Virus record (IMG/VR): IMGVR_UViG_3300025769_000488
Span: 1-32,054 of that record
Reading direction: 5' to 3' (one strand)
Source of the DNA: a virus
Length of the DNA: 32,054 nucleotides
Part shown: one piece after another, positions 1-6,341 of the stretch
How positions within the stretch are numbered: position 1 is the first letter of the stretch
Layout of the letters: every line of letters starts with the position of its first letter
The notes under the pieces: generated by a model
What the model was told of the DNA's origin: nothing
Database searches by the model: none
What the model saw: the letters and a program-made list of their open reading frames with translations, nothing else
Program-made: the position numbers and the translations under genes

Positions 1-1123
1 AATGACGTATGTAATCTTCTTCGTCTCCAAAATTCTTACCTATACCTATAATAATGTCAGCCTCAGCGGCCTTGCCTGTACGGGAGTTTTCTAACATGCC
101 AAAATCAATCTCCTGTCTGTTATGTGCTTCATAACTAGCTTGTGATACTGCCCATACCATACAGTCTCTTCTCTTTGCTATAGCTCTTGATGTTTCATAG
201 ATAGCTCTTAGTTTTTCATCTACTCTAGCGTAAGTGTCATTAATGCTCACCTTGTCTAGCTGATCTACAAAAATAATGTCAGGCTTATGTGTTTCCACAA
301 ACTTGTCAATCTCTGTAATAGATATCTGTCTGCCTTCTAACAAGGACAACTTCGGCTTAATCTCATTGCTGTACACCTCATCTGCACTCTTAACATCTTC
401 TCGTAACTCATTGACTGTTTTGCCTAAATAGGAACAAAAGATTCTACCCTTAACCATTCTTCCCGGTTCTTCATTTGCAAAGTACGCTACCTTGTACCCT
501 TGTTTAATGTATTCCGACACTAAGTATGTACAGAAAGTTGTCTTACCAGTCTCTGGTCTAGCAAAGATAATACCTAGATTGCCTCTACCCACACCATTTA
601 TTCTGTCACGCAACGGTGCAAGTTCAAACTGAAAGTCAAACCCTTTGTCACAGCTTTCTAGATACTCTGACACATTGTCATCTACTCTTACAAAATTACT
701 GTCATCCGTAGGCTGTTTGTCAATTAACTTGTCAACTAAGTTTTGCAGTCCAGCGTAGTCACCATTGTGACCCAACCAAATGTCAGTCGCCTTTGATCCT
801 ATCTCGTGTGCTTGATTACGTCTCCAAAAATTTATCACCAAGTCTTTTGCTAACTCTGAATTGCCTGTATAGTTTTTTAAATCTCTAATTACTTCTTCTA
901 TCATATCACGGCTACTATCTGGCATTGCAGGGAACTTGTCTCTATGTAGATTAACAAGTTCCTCTACAGTCAAATCGCTGTCATACTTTACATGAGCATA
1001 AGCAATAGTATCGAATATAGTACCCACTCCATTGGCAAACATCTCCTTTCCTATAATGTCATTTACTTCTTGATAGAAGTCTCTTTTTAAACAGTGTGCT
1101 AGTAATTGTTTTTCTATTGTCAT
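1..1123 (-). CDS. DnaB/gp4-type replicative helicase (C-terminus cut by window edge)
   Basis: My own reading of the complement gives 374 residues before the window ends, so the C-terminus is missing. The N-terminal ~165 residues are helical and DnaB-N-like. The RecA-like ATPase core follows: Walker A ARPETGKTTF at about 188-197, a catalytic-Glu-like NEEPGR at 217-222, Walker B DIIFVDQLD at 282-290, and a VSQAS sensor at 326-330. By family this is a ring helicase that unwinds phage DNA at the fork. ATG at 1123 overlaps the stop of the primase gene as ATGA, so primase and helicase are translationally coupled. Primase and helicase are separate proteins here, unlike the fused T7 gp4. A RecA-like recombinase is less likely, because the linker plus EE and SQ motif order is DnaB-like. 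Confidence 0.9.
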   Translation of the reverse strand, partial: MTIEKQLLAHCLKRDFYQEVNDIIGKEMFANGVGTIFDTIAYAHVKYDSDLTVEELVNLHRDKFPAMPDSSRDMIEEVIRDLKNYTGNSELAKDLVINFWRRNQAHEIGSKATDIWLGHNGDYAGLQNLVDKLIDKQPTDDSNFVRVDDNVSEYLESCDKGFDFQFELAPLRDRINGVGRGNLGIIFARPETGKTTFCTYLVSEYIKQGYKVAYFANEEPGRMVKGRIFCSYLGKTVNELREDVKSADEVYSNEIKPKLSLLEGRQISITEIDKFVETHKPDIIFVDQLDKVSINDTYARVDEKLRAIYETSRAIAKRRDCMVWAVSQASYEAHNRQEIDFGMLENSRTGKAAEADIIIGIGKNFGDEEDYIRH

Positions 1124-1905
1124 GAACTATACACTCTGAATCTCTCGTTAATTTTGTCAACGTCCCACGTCTTGATATCTGTCTCTATGAATAGATTGTG
1201 CACAGCAACATGTGCAAACAACTCTTTAGATATTGTCAGTGACTTTTTACTTGCATCTTTGTCAAGGGCAACGACTGCTGTCTTGAACTTCTTGATGTAG
1301 TTTACATAATTGTCAATCAAGTTTGTACCCATCAGTGCTATACCGACTACTCCTCCTTGTGTTACTGCACAGGCAGATGCACAATCCTCCACGATCACAC
1401 AAGTGTCACTCTTATTATTTGTCACGAATGGCACACGACTAGCACAATATCGCTTCCACTTTGGTTTGCGATTTGTCAGTGATCTACCCACAGCATCTAC
1501 CAAAACATTGTCAGCGTCATACACGAGAAACACCACTCTATTTTCTCTAACATCAAGTTCTAGACTGACCCACTTTTGGGAGTAGGCTGTATAGATATTA
1601 TTATCTTTTATATACTGTACAGCCCTTTGTGATCTAGATACAGGCACGAAATATTGCCTGTACATACTAAGTGTCAGTCGTTTTCTTTCTTTCTGCATAC
1701 GAGCAGTTGAAAACAATCCGTGCTTAACTTTGCCACGAATACCACAGTCAGCGTAAAAACAATTATACACCACACTACCACCAAGGTTAGTAGCAGAGAA
1801 ACTGTTTTTGTGACCACAGACAGGACAGTCACTACGCATTGTGATACCTTCCTGTATAGCCATTGCATCAATGTAACCATTTATGTTTACTCCTTTATCT
1901 TTCAT
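1120..1905 (-). CDS. DNA primase, T7 gp4-type (zinc finger + TOPRIM)
   Basis: 261 residues. The zinc-binding motif is C27-x2-C30 (SDCPVCGHK) with C49 and C54 (YNCFYADCG), as in bacteriophage primases. A TOPRIM core follows: E173 in VIVEDCASA and the acidic pair D215/D217 in VVALDKDAS, which bind metal during primer synthesis. The length is that of a stand-alone primase without helicase. The zinc finger of this family reads a short template trinucleotide (5'-GTC in T7), which matters for the TTGTCA repeats in this window. ATG 1905 overlaps the stop of the upstream small gene as ATGA, and the gene ends inside the helicase start. Confidence 0.92.
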   Translation of the reverse strand: MKDKGVNINGYIDAMAIQEGITMRSDCPVCGHKNSFSATNLGGSVVYNCFYADCGIRGKVKHGLFSTARMQKERKRLTLSMYRQYFVPVSRSQRAVQYIKDNNIYTAYSQKWVSLELDVRENRVVFLVYDADNVLVDAVGRSLTNRKPKWKRYCASRVPFVTNNKSDTCVIVEDCASACAVTQGGVVGIALMGTNLIDNYVNYIKKFKTAVVALDKDASKKSLTISKELFAHVAVHNLFIETDIKTWDVDKINERFRVYSS

Positions 1906-2039
1906 ATATTCACCAACAGCAATACCAAGCTAATAACTAGCAGTACAGGAAAAATATGATTGACCCATAGATTTCCTTGTTGCTGTTTAGCAAACCATTT
2001 ACCTGTAGCTCTAAGCCTTCTCTCTCTGTCCTTGCTCAT
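1902..2039 (-). CDS. 45-residue single-pass membrane protein
   Basis: Short gene read directly from the complement: ATG at 2039, TGA at 1904-1902. The first ~25 residues are basic and polar (MSKDRERRLR start) and the last ~17 form one hydrophobic segment (FPVLLVISLVLLLVNI). This predicts one membrane span with the N-terminus in the cytoplasm by the positive-inside rule. A purine-rich GGGAGAAGG lies just before the start. It overlaps the zinc-ribbon gene by 29 bases and the primase start by ATGA. Function is unknown; its place in the replication operon could suggest membrane tethering, which is inference only. Confidence 0.6.
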   Translation of the reverse strand: MSKDRERRLRATGKWFAKQQQGNLWVNHIFPVLLVISLVLLLVNI

Positions 2040-2184
2040 CCTTCTCCCTTTTGCCCCAATACACTAAATGAAATGCCTCACACTTAGGACAAGTTAAATT
2101 TGTCACTATCTCATGCTCCTCGTCATCTTCACAATCGTGATCGCCACCCCAAATTAATTCTGTCTGACAGTTGTAACACTTCAT
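2011..2184 (-). CDS. 57-residue zinc-ribbon protein
   Basis: Read from the complement. Two CxxC knuckles, CYNC at residues 3-6 and CPKC at about 32-35, are separated by an acidic segment (HDCEDDEEHE), the layout of a small zinc ribbon. The start ATG at 2184 overlaps the upstream nuclease stop as ATGA, which supports it as a real coupled gene. Such proteins often bind nucleic acid or act as small adaptors. Nothing here tells which, and the very acidic middle would not favour non-specific DNA binding. Confidence 0.7.
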   Translation of the reverse strand: MKCYNCQTELIWGGDHDCEDDEEHEIVTNLTCPKCEAFHLVYWGKREKDEQGQREKA

Positions 2185-2714
2185 TCCACGTCCAATGCTG
2201 TCTTAATTATCTTCTTCACATCAACATGAAAAAACGGTTCTTTTAAATGTGGTGCATCAACATGCCGTGAGTTCTGTATAGTCTGTACAGGACTTTTTTC
2301 TAAAATGTCATGCGATATAAACCAACCTTGATCCAAGTGCCTGTTCAACACGACAAATGTCAACTGATACGGTCTGACAAACTGTTGCATATTATTATCC
2401 TGTGCAAACTCTTTTGCATTGTTTGTCTCGTGGTAAAATTTGTCAATCAATCTTTGTTTACGCTGTGGTATTCTTACTTCCTTCCAATTCTCATTCCATA
2501 CCTTGCCCCACTGATTCTTGACTTCTACCTCCCAAAAACATGCACAGCCTGTGTCTGACACTGTGGACAAGTCCCAAGAGAAGTTTTCCTTATCATCTGT
2601 GATTGTATGATCGCTGTTTATCAGATACTTCTTCAGTGCAGTCTTCGCCCTGCCGTCATTGGCTGTATAGGATAGTTGGTTAAACCTTCGATTGTGATGT
2701 CTTCTTGTTAACAT
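2181..2714 (-). CDS. Putative PD-(D/E)XK-type nuclease
   Basis: 177 residues from ATG 2714. A second ATG six bases upstream (2720) sits only one base from the GGAGG at 2722-2726, while 2714 is seven bases from it, so 2714 is the better start. A possible catalytic signature is D48 (FSWDLS) then E64-x-K66 in FWEVEVKNQW, with 16 residues between D and E, as expected for the PD-(D/E)XK fold. The rest is rich in Trp, His and basic residues. The position among replication genes fits a junction-resolving or DNA-degrading enzyme of the T7 endonuclease I kind, but I do not recognise a named family and the call rests on this motif. Confidence 0.5.
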   Translation of the reverse strand: MLTRRHHNRRFNQLSYTANDGRAKTALKKYLINSDHTITDDKENFSWDLSTVSDTGCACFWEVEVKNQWGKVWNENWKEVRIPQRKQRLIDKFYHETNNAKEFAQDNNMQQFVRPYQLTFVVLNRHLDQGWFISHDILEKSPVQTIQNSRHVDAPHLKEPFFHVDVKKIIKTALDVE

Positions 2715-2901
2715 AACCATACCTCCTTAGCATCACGTTGATACCTTTATTTTCACCTTGCCTGTATGCAATATTATAATAGCTTTTAATCAGATTAAAC
2801 TGATGAGCTGTCAACTTTGTGTCACCTAAAATGTCAACCAATCGCTGTTCGTAAAATGACTCATCAAAATCAAGTGTTATTTTGTTCTTGCTCGTACTCA
2901 T
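2680..2901 (-). CDS. Hypothetical protein, 73 residues
   Basis: Starts MSTSKNKITLDFDESFY, with AGGAGG seven bases before ATG 2901. It ends 35 bases inside the nuclease gene. The middle (LTAHQFNLIKSYYNIAYRQG, then NVMLRRYGY) is helical and could form a small helical bundle or HTH, but no family is recognised. The overlaps on both sides place it in the same leftward transcript. Confidence 0.7.
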   Translation of the reverse strand: MSTSKNKITLDFDESFYEQRLVDILGDTKLTAHQFNLIKSYYNIAYRQGENKGINVMLRRYGYVNKKTSQSKV

Positions 2902-3130
2902 TCATAGCCTCCTGTTGTTTGTCATACCATACTTCTTGCCAGAGTTCTCTGACATCATCCTCAAATTCATTCCACGAATATCCTGTCGGTAGAAACATCT
3001 TACCCTGTATCATTTGTTTATCGCAGGATTGTAAAACTTCCTCTACAGCTTCACTTTCTAAACACATTTTCTGTATAGCATACCACTGTTTGTTTTCTTG
3101 TTCCTGTATATACTGTTTGTATTTACCCAT
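2870..3130 (-). CDS. Hypothetical protein, 86 residues, acidic and helical
   Basis: Starts MGKYKQYIQEQENKQW with GGAGGG eight bases upstream of ATG 3130. Rich in Glu, Gln and Trp (ELWQEVWYDKQQEAMNEYEQ), predicted mainly helical, with two cysteines and no recognised motif. It overlaps the next gene by 32 bases. Function unknown. Confidence 0.7.
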   Translation of the reverse strand: MGKYKQYIQEQENKQWYAIQKMCLESEAVEEVLQSCDKQMIQGKMFLPTGYSWNEFEDDVRELWQEVWYDKQQEAMNEYEQEQNNT

Positions 3131-3138
3131 TATCCCTC

Positions 3139-3309
3139 CTAAAACTTCGGCTCATAAATCACTCCTTCCTTAAGTAATCGTTCATAATGATCTGCCTGTT
3201 CTTTATAAAATACAGCATCCTCGTGTCTGTCTTCCCACTCTGCATCATGCTGTTCCTGTCTAGTACGTTTATATTCTGCCTGTACATCAATAAAATGATC
3301 AGCTCTCAT
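3139..3309 (-). CDS. Hypothetical protein, 56 residues, helical
   Basis: Read from the complement: start MRADHFIDVQAEYKRTRQEQ, end IYEPKF. It is charged and probably one long helix or coiled coil. ATG 3309 shares its A with the stop of the repressor gene (TAATG), so the two are coupled. The GGAGGG just after its stop serves the next gene. Function unknown. Confidence 0.6.
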   Translation of the reverse strand: MRADHFIDVQAEYKRTRQEQHDAEWEDRHEDAVFYKEQADHYERLLKEGVIYEPKF

Positions 3310-3482
3310 TAGAAATTTCCTAATGGCATGTTGTAAACTTCTCTGATCCTCTTCATCAGTTTGATACTAGGATTAGCCTTGCCTTCCATCATGTTGTATA
3401 CATGCGTGATAGATACATCCACTGATCTAGCAAAATCCTTAGGATCAATCTTTTTATCCTGTATAATCTTTTTTACATTCAT
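3309..3482 (-). CDS. Cro/CI-type (XRE) HTH DNA-binding protein, 57 residues
   Basis: Read from the complement; shorter than usual listing cut-offs. The sequence starts MNVKKIIQDKKIDPKDFARS, and the five-helix pattern of the lambda-repressor fold is visible: DFARSVDVSITHVYNMMEG is the HTH, followed by ANPSIKLMKRIREVYN. It is a bare DNA-binding domain, as in Cro. Its likely role is controlling the divergent early promoters at about 4600-4715, where inverted repeats are present, but no direct link can be shown. ATGA and TAATG overlaps couple it to both neighbours. Confidence 0.8.
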   Translation of the reverse strand: MNVKKIIQDKKIDPKDFARSVDVSITHVYNMMEGKANPSIKLMKRIREVYNMPLGNF

Positions 3483-3664
3483 TTGTTTTCCTCCTCTAAA
3501 ATATCTGCAATATAAAATTCTTCGTGTACAAAATCAAACGTGTCTTTTGTCAGTAAGCGATCCATTTTCTTCTTCACGTCCTGTACACTTGTACCTTCTA
3601 CAGTTCGCTTATAGTAAGCCACTTCTCTAGCATAGACAATGTATTTCTTTTTCTGTACAGTCAT
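3479..3664 (-). CDS. Hypothetical protein, 61 residues
   Basis: Starts MTVQKKKYIVYAREVAYYKR. The beta-rich N-terminal strand pattern followed by EGTSVQDVKKKMDRLL looks like a small alpha/beta phage protein, but no family is assigned. It is coupled by ATGA to the genes on both sides. Confidence 0.7.
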   Translation of the reverse strand: MTVQKKKYIVYAREVAYYKRTVEGTSVQDVKKKMDRLLTKDTFDFVHEEFYIADILEEENK

Positions 3665-3831
3665 TTTCTCTTGTTTAATAAATTATGGTAATAAGTCCAC
3701 AGCCTTCTATCCGTAGCATGTACATCTCCTGTGATCCTCCACCACTCCTCGCTTTGTTTCCAACCTTTGTAATATCTACCCTCTATAGCATCAATTCGTT
3801 GCTGTATTTCTGTACAGGTGAGTTTACTCAT
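3661..3831 (-). CDS. Hypothetical protein, 56 residues
   Basis: Read from the complement: start MSKLTCTEIQQRIDAIEGRY, end HNLLNKRK. Rich in Trp, Arg and Tyr (KGWKQSEEWWRITGD). Its stop overlaps the next start as ATGA and its start lies eight bases inside the upstream gene. No known family. Confidence 0.6.
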   Translation of the reverse strand: MSKLTCTEIQQRIDAIEGRYYKGWKQSEEWWRITGDVHATDRRLWTYYHNLLNKRK

Positions 3832-4042
3832 TAGTCTTCACTCCCACAACCAACAGCGTCAATTTGTCAGCCACCTTTTCTTTGTCAAACACTTGGCATA
3901 CTTCGTCCCACGCACCGTCTTGAAAGTCATCGTGGTATAAGTCTAGAAATCTAGCGTTTGGGATTACCTCCCAATCCACTCCCTTCAACTCCTTCTGCTG
4001 TTCAGCTGTCAAAGTCCATTTGCCTGTTTCTGGTTTATGCAT
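3824..4042 (-). CDS. Hypothetical protein, 72 residues
   Basis: Starts MHKPETGKWTLTAEQQKELK and continues with WEVIPNARFLDLYHDDFQDG, ending VVGVKTNE. Acidic alpha/beta protein without a recognised motif. The start overlaps the end of the 55-residue gene upstream by eight bases. Confidence 0.65.
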   Translation of the reverse strand: MHKPETGKWTLTAEQQKELKGVDWEVIPNARFLDLYHDDFQDGAWDEVCQVFDKEKVADKLTLLVVGVKTNE

Positions 4043-4202
4043 CTTGACTCTCCCTCATATCTAATACATCTGATTTTAATTGTTCTGGCTCATAATCTCC
4101 ATTAGCTATTTCACATAAAACTTCTAACACAAACTGTTTAGGATAATCTCCTCTCTTATCTGTGCCTATCCACAACTCCATATCTTCTAAGTTAACTCTC
4201 AT
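4035..4202 (-). CDS. Hypothetical protein, 55 residues
   Basis: Read from the complement: start MRVNLEDMELWIGTDKRGDY, end MRESQDA. GAGGAG lies eight bases before ATG 4202. It is acidic, with a helical C-terminal half. It overlaps its neighbours by 11 and 8 bases, the spacing seen across this operon, which supports it being translated. Function unknown. Confidence 0.6.
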   Translation of the reverse strand: MRVNLEDMELWIGTDKRGDYPKQFVLEVLCEIANGDYEPEQLKSDVLDMRESQDA

Positions 4203-4482
4203 CTCTATGCTCCTCAGACTCTTTTTCTACAATGTCATCTAACACGGATGATATACAGCCTAACAATATATTCGTAGCACATGTATTAGTGGGTGCTGTG
4301 TCAAAAGCCAATTGACAATTAAATAGCTGTATAGCCTGTACCATGTTGGGAATTGTCACTCTCTCTGATAGTTCCTCAGACAAGTCTAATAATTTGTCAC
4401 GCACTAATGCTATCTGTCCACTGTCAGACAATGGTGCTTTCTTTGGTTTTAGTTTTACTAGTTTTGGTTTTGTATTTGTCAT
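4192..4482 (-). CDS. Hypothetical protein, 96 residues; first gene of the leftward operon
   Basis: Lysine-rich N-terminus (MTNTKPKLVKLKPKKAPLSD), helical body (ALVRDKLLDLSEELSER) and acidic C-terminus. AAGGAAGG lies seven bases before ATG 4482; another ATG at 4489 is in a different frame. As the promoter-proximal gene of the replication operon it would be made first and in high amount. No known family. Confidence 0.7.
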   Translation of the reverse strand: MTNTKPKLVKLKPKKAPLSDSGQIALVRDKLLDLSEELSERVTIPNMVQAIQLFNCQLAFDTAPTNTCATNILLGCISSVLDDIVEKESEEHRDES

Positions 4483-4597
4483 TTGTCATCCTTCCTTGTT
4501 GTTCGTGGTAACAGATTTAGCATAGTCACTTTTAATCTAGATACATACCTAACTGTCACCACTAGACTTATAAACGATAAGCAATATAAAACTTTGT

Positions 4598-4627
4598 TTG
4601 AATAAATCATGTTTAGCTAAATATACT
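4598..4627 (+). promoter_or_regulatory. Candidate rightward promoter for the early plus-strand genes
   Basis: TTGAAT (4598-4603), 18-base spacer, TATACT (4622-4627). A second possibility is TTGACT (4680-4685) with GATACT (4701-4706) at 15 bases, closer to the first gene. Either would read through the early gene string starting at 4774. Confidence 0.35.
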
Positions 4628-4646
4628 AAGACTGACACACGGTCAA
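4620..4646 (-). promoter_or_regulatory. Candidate leftward promoter for the replication operon
   Basis: On the minus strand, TTGACC (complement of 4641-4646) and TATATT (complement of 4620-4625) are 15 bases apart. The spacer is short, so the match is moderate. It would give a leader of roughly 130 bases before ATG 4482. Its -10 overlaps that of the rightward candidate at 4598-4627. Confidence 0.3.
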
Positions 4647-4699
4647 GCATAATAAACGCTGTACAGTATCTTTTTCATATTGACTAGCGTCAGTCGATT

Positions 4700-4715
4700 T
4701 GATACTTATGTATCA
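4700..4715. promoter_or_regulatory. Inverted repeat TGATAC-TTAT-GTATCA, possible operator
   Basis: Perfect 6-base arms with a 4-base spacer, overlapping the second rightward promoter candidate, as an operator for a small Cro-like protein would. A shorter repeat CTTAT-AAACG-ATAAG lies at 4567-4581. A run of seven G at 4732-4738 follows. The rest of 4483-4773 holds no gene. Confidence 0.35.
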
Positions 4716-4773
4716 CCGTCCAAATTTGGTTGGGGGGGTTTACATATATATCCTATACAGAAAGGAAGGGATT

Positions 4774-4992
4774 ATGCAAAGACAGATAGTAAAGAACCTT
4801 ATTAGTATCTATACAGCAAAGATTCTTGATGCTAAGACTAATATAGATGTATTGATGATCAATCCTACGTCTATACCAGAGCATAGTGATTTTACTAAAG
4901 AGTTAGATAAACATATAACTGAGATAGCTACAGCAAAAGAAAAGATTGCTGTATTGGAAGATGATTTATCCTATCTAGGAAAGGATCACTAA
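4774..4992 (+). CDS. Hypothetical protein, 72 residues, helical
   Basis: The frame is open from a TTG at 4699, but AAGGAAGGG at 4762-4770 sits just before ATG 4774, and the residues upstream are translated promoter sequence, so 4774 is taken as the start. The protein is helical (MQRQIVKNLISIYTAKILDA) with a C-terminal heptad-like stretch (ITEIATAKEKIAVLEDDLSY). It is the first gene of the rightward early transcript. Function unknown. Confidence 0.65.
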   Translation: MQRQIVKNLISIYTAKILDAKTNIDVLMINPTSIPEHSDFTKELDKHITEIATAKEKIAVLEDDLSYLGKDH

Positions 4993-4993
4993 T

Positions 4994-5191
4994 ATGGATG
5001 TAGAAACTTTAATAGAAGTATTACAGCAAGTAAAAGATAAGAAATTACTTGTTAGCATTTCTGTTCCTTATAATTCAAAGGCAGGGAATGATGACTATCC
5101 TAACTATTGGCTACATAGCATATTTGTACATAACAAAGGCGACTCTGGTTATGAAGAAAACGGTGAAGTAACTTTATGGGGTGAAGAATGA
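4994..5191 (+). CDS. Hypothetical protein, 65 residues
   Basis: Starts MDVETLIEVLQQVKDKKLLV, followed by a beta-strand-rich, acidic C-terminal half ending VTLWGEE. It begins one base after the previous stop and overlaps the next gene by four bases. No family recognised. Confidence 0.65.
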   Translation: MDVETLIEVLQQVKDKKLLVSISVPYNSKAGNDDYPNYWLHSIFVHNKGDSGYEENGEVTLWGEE

Positions 5192-5448
5192 AGATTACAC
5201 CAAAGGGAGGTTTATCTTGGTATGTAAAATGGACAGCAACAGTATTCATAGTCGGTGGTATGTTGATTAGAAGTGCTTGGTACTTGATGCCTTATGATCT
5301 GATGCTGTCTTTAGTAGGGACGATCTTATGGGGTTATGTTGGTTACTTATGGCATGACCGTTCATTAATAGTTCTCAATACAGTATGCTCAACAATATTG
5401 CTGTATGGGATAATTAGATTTTATTCACAAGGAGGGTTTGTAGGATGA
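5188..5448 (+). CDS. Small membrane protein, three predicted spans
   Basis: 86 residues with hydrophobic segments at about 14-33, 37-54 and 60-78 and a conserved-looking YLWHDRSLIVLN between the last two. It resembles a family of small marine-phage membrane proteins that I recall as DUF6552; that name is from memory and unverified. The GTGAAGAATG junction overlaps the previous stop (ATGA), so it belongs to the early operon. Role unknown; a lysis function is less likely because a holin is encoded beside the lysozyme at 19.9 kb. Confidence 0.75.
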   Translation: MKITPKGGLSWYVKWTATVFIVGGMLIRSAWYLMPYDLMLSLVGTILWGYVGYLWHDRSLIVLNTVCSTILLYGIIRFYSQGGFVG

Positions 5449-5630
5449 GGATGAGTGACAGTGATTTTCACAATGTCGACAGCGAACTACCACACTTTTT
5501 ATCGCAGATATTAGATATACATATTAATTGGCAAGATGAAAAAGAGGTAGATAATTATCATAATTTTAGAAACATATTTGTTAGATTAGTAGAGAGGAGG
5601 TATTTACGATATGACGGAAGAGATGTATAA
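5445..5630 (+). CDS. Hypothetical protein, 61 residues
   Basis: Starts MRMSDSDFHNVDSELPHFLS, with AAGGAGGG upstream in the end of the membrane-protein gene. Histidine- and aspartate-rich, helical C-terminus (FRNIFVRLVERRYLRY). ATG overlaps the previous stop by four bases. Function unknown. Confidence 0.6.
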   Translation: MRMSDSDFHNVDSELPHFLSQILDIHINWQDEKEVDNYHNFRNIFVRLVERRYLRYDGRDV

Positions 5631-5847
5631 GAAGACGATAAAAGACTTACAAGAAACTTTGTATACAGCATATACAAGGATCAAGGAACTCACAGAGCAA
5701 CTTGAGAAGATTAAGAAAGATATGATAGAACTACGGTTGCTGTTACCAGAGAATAGAACGACAGCTACAGAGTATGTAGACGGAGATTCTGGACAGCAAG
5801 ATTTAGAAACTTATTTACAGAGAGTGAGGAAGAATGAAGGACAGTAG
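5611..5847 (+). CDS. Coiled-coil protein, 78 residues
   Basis: Residues 5-45 form a clear heptad pattern (IKELTEQLEKIKKDMIELRL), the rest is acidic and Gln-rich. AGAGAGGAGG lies just upstream, inside the previous gene, which it overlaps by 20 bases. Probably an oligomerising small protein; partner unknown. Confidence 0.65.
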   Translation: MTEEMYKKTIKDLQETLYTAYTRIKELTEQLEKIKKDMIELRLLLPENRTTATEYVDGDSGQQDLETYLQRVRKNEGQ

Positions 5848-6157
5848 TATAAAAGAAGAATTAGAAATGTGGAGAGGGCATGGCGTTGTCATTGCTTCTC
5901 TCACCAATGAAGAGAAAAGTAAGTATATACAAGAGAAGGTACAAGGGAAGATATTCTCTGTATCTTTTATAAAGAAGGACGGCACAGAGAGAAATATGGT
6001 TTGTCGTTTGGGTGTACAGAAATATTTGTCAGGTGGGAAAAGTGTCAACGATCCTAGCAAGTATCTGACTGTATTTGATATGCAGAAGAATGCATATAGA
6101 AATGTCGCTTTGGAAACTATCTACAGATTGAGGTGCAAAGATGTGTTCATTGGGTGA
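5834..6157 (+). CDS. SH3-like beta-barrel phage protein
   Basis: 107 residues. The body follows the pattern seen in small SH3-barrel proteins of marine phages: a strand with KKDGTERNMVCRLG, then a loop, then VFDMQKNAYRNVALETIYRL. By family these are uncharacterised, small, basic beta proteins that may bind nucleic acid. The start ATG 5834 is preceded by GAGTGAGGAAG inside the coiled-coil gene. The gene carries the first two of the plus-strand TTGTCA sites in this half (5886 and 6026). Confidence 0.6.
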   Translation: MKDSSIKEELEMWRGHGVVIASLTNEEKSKYIQEKVQGKIFSVSFIKKDGTERNMVCRLGVQKYLSGGKSVNDPSKYLTVFDMQKNAYRNVALETIYRLRCKDVFIG

Positions 6158-6332
6158 TATCAACATAAAACAATTGTCAGCTGTTATGGATGATTTCGAG
6201 GATAATAAATTGTCAACAGACTGTATAGCACAAAAGTATAATTTGTCAGTCAAGGAAGTAATACAAATTGTCAACGAATTGTCATACTTCCGTAAGAACC
6301 GACATAAATTTGTCACAGAAATTGTCAGCTAA
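6141..6332 (+). CDS. Putative HTH protein, 63 residues
   Basis: Starts MCSLGDINIKQLSAVMDD. The stretch KLSTDCIAQKYNLSVKEVIQ fits a homeodomain-like helix-turn-helix. It overlaps the SH3-like gene by 17 bases. Its DNA contains seven TTGTCA copies, read mainly as Leu-Ser, so the coding sequence and the repeat array share the same bases. A link between the protein and the repeats is a guess. Confidence 0.55.
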   Translation: MCSLGDINIKQLSAVMDDFEDNKLSTDCIAQKYNLSVKEVIQIVNELSYFRKNRHKFVTEIVS

Positions 6333-6341
6333 AATTTGTCA
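6174..6341 (+). repeat. Iteron-like cluster of eight direct TTGTCA repeats
   Basis: Copies start at 6174, 6210, 6243, 6268, 6279, 6310, 6322 and 6336, all in the same orientation. Flanking bases agree too, giving a consensus close to AAATTGTCAR. Spacings are 36, 33, 25, 11, 31, 12 and 14 bases. The array lies in AT-rich DNA across two overlapping small genes, 140 bases before a sigma70 promoter. This is the look of an iteron or multi-site protein-binding region. Confidence 0.6.

Noticed and set aside
1674-1880. 68-codon minus-strand frame inside the primase gene
   Set aside because: Out of frame with a primase that shows full zinc and TOPRIM motifs; hydrophobic low-information translation.
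865-4666. CTGTAYAG as LexA boxes
   Set aside because: The LexA box of E. coli type needs CTGT and ACAG eight bases apart; here they are adjacent or overlapping.
4699-4773. TTG start giving 25 extra residues to the first early gene
   Set aside because: The extension is translated from the operator/promoter region and the strong AAGGAAGGG sits at ATG 4774.
5815-6316. Minus-strand frames (81 and 95 codons) opposite the SH3-like and HTH genes
   Set aside because: They oppose better supported overlapping genes with ribosome sites; no motif seen.
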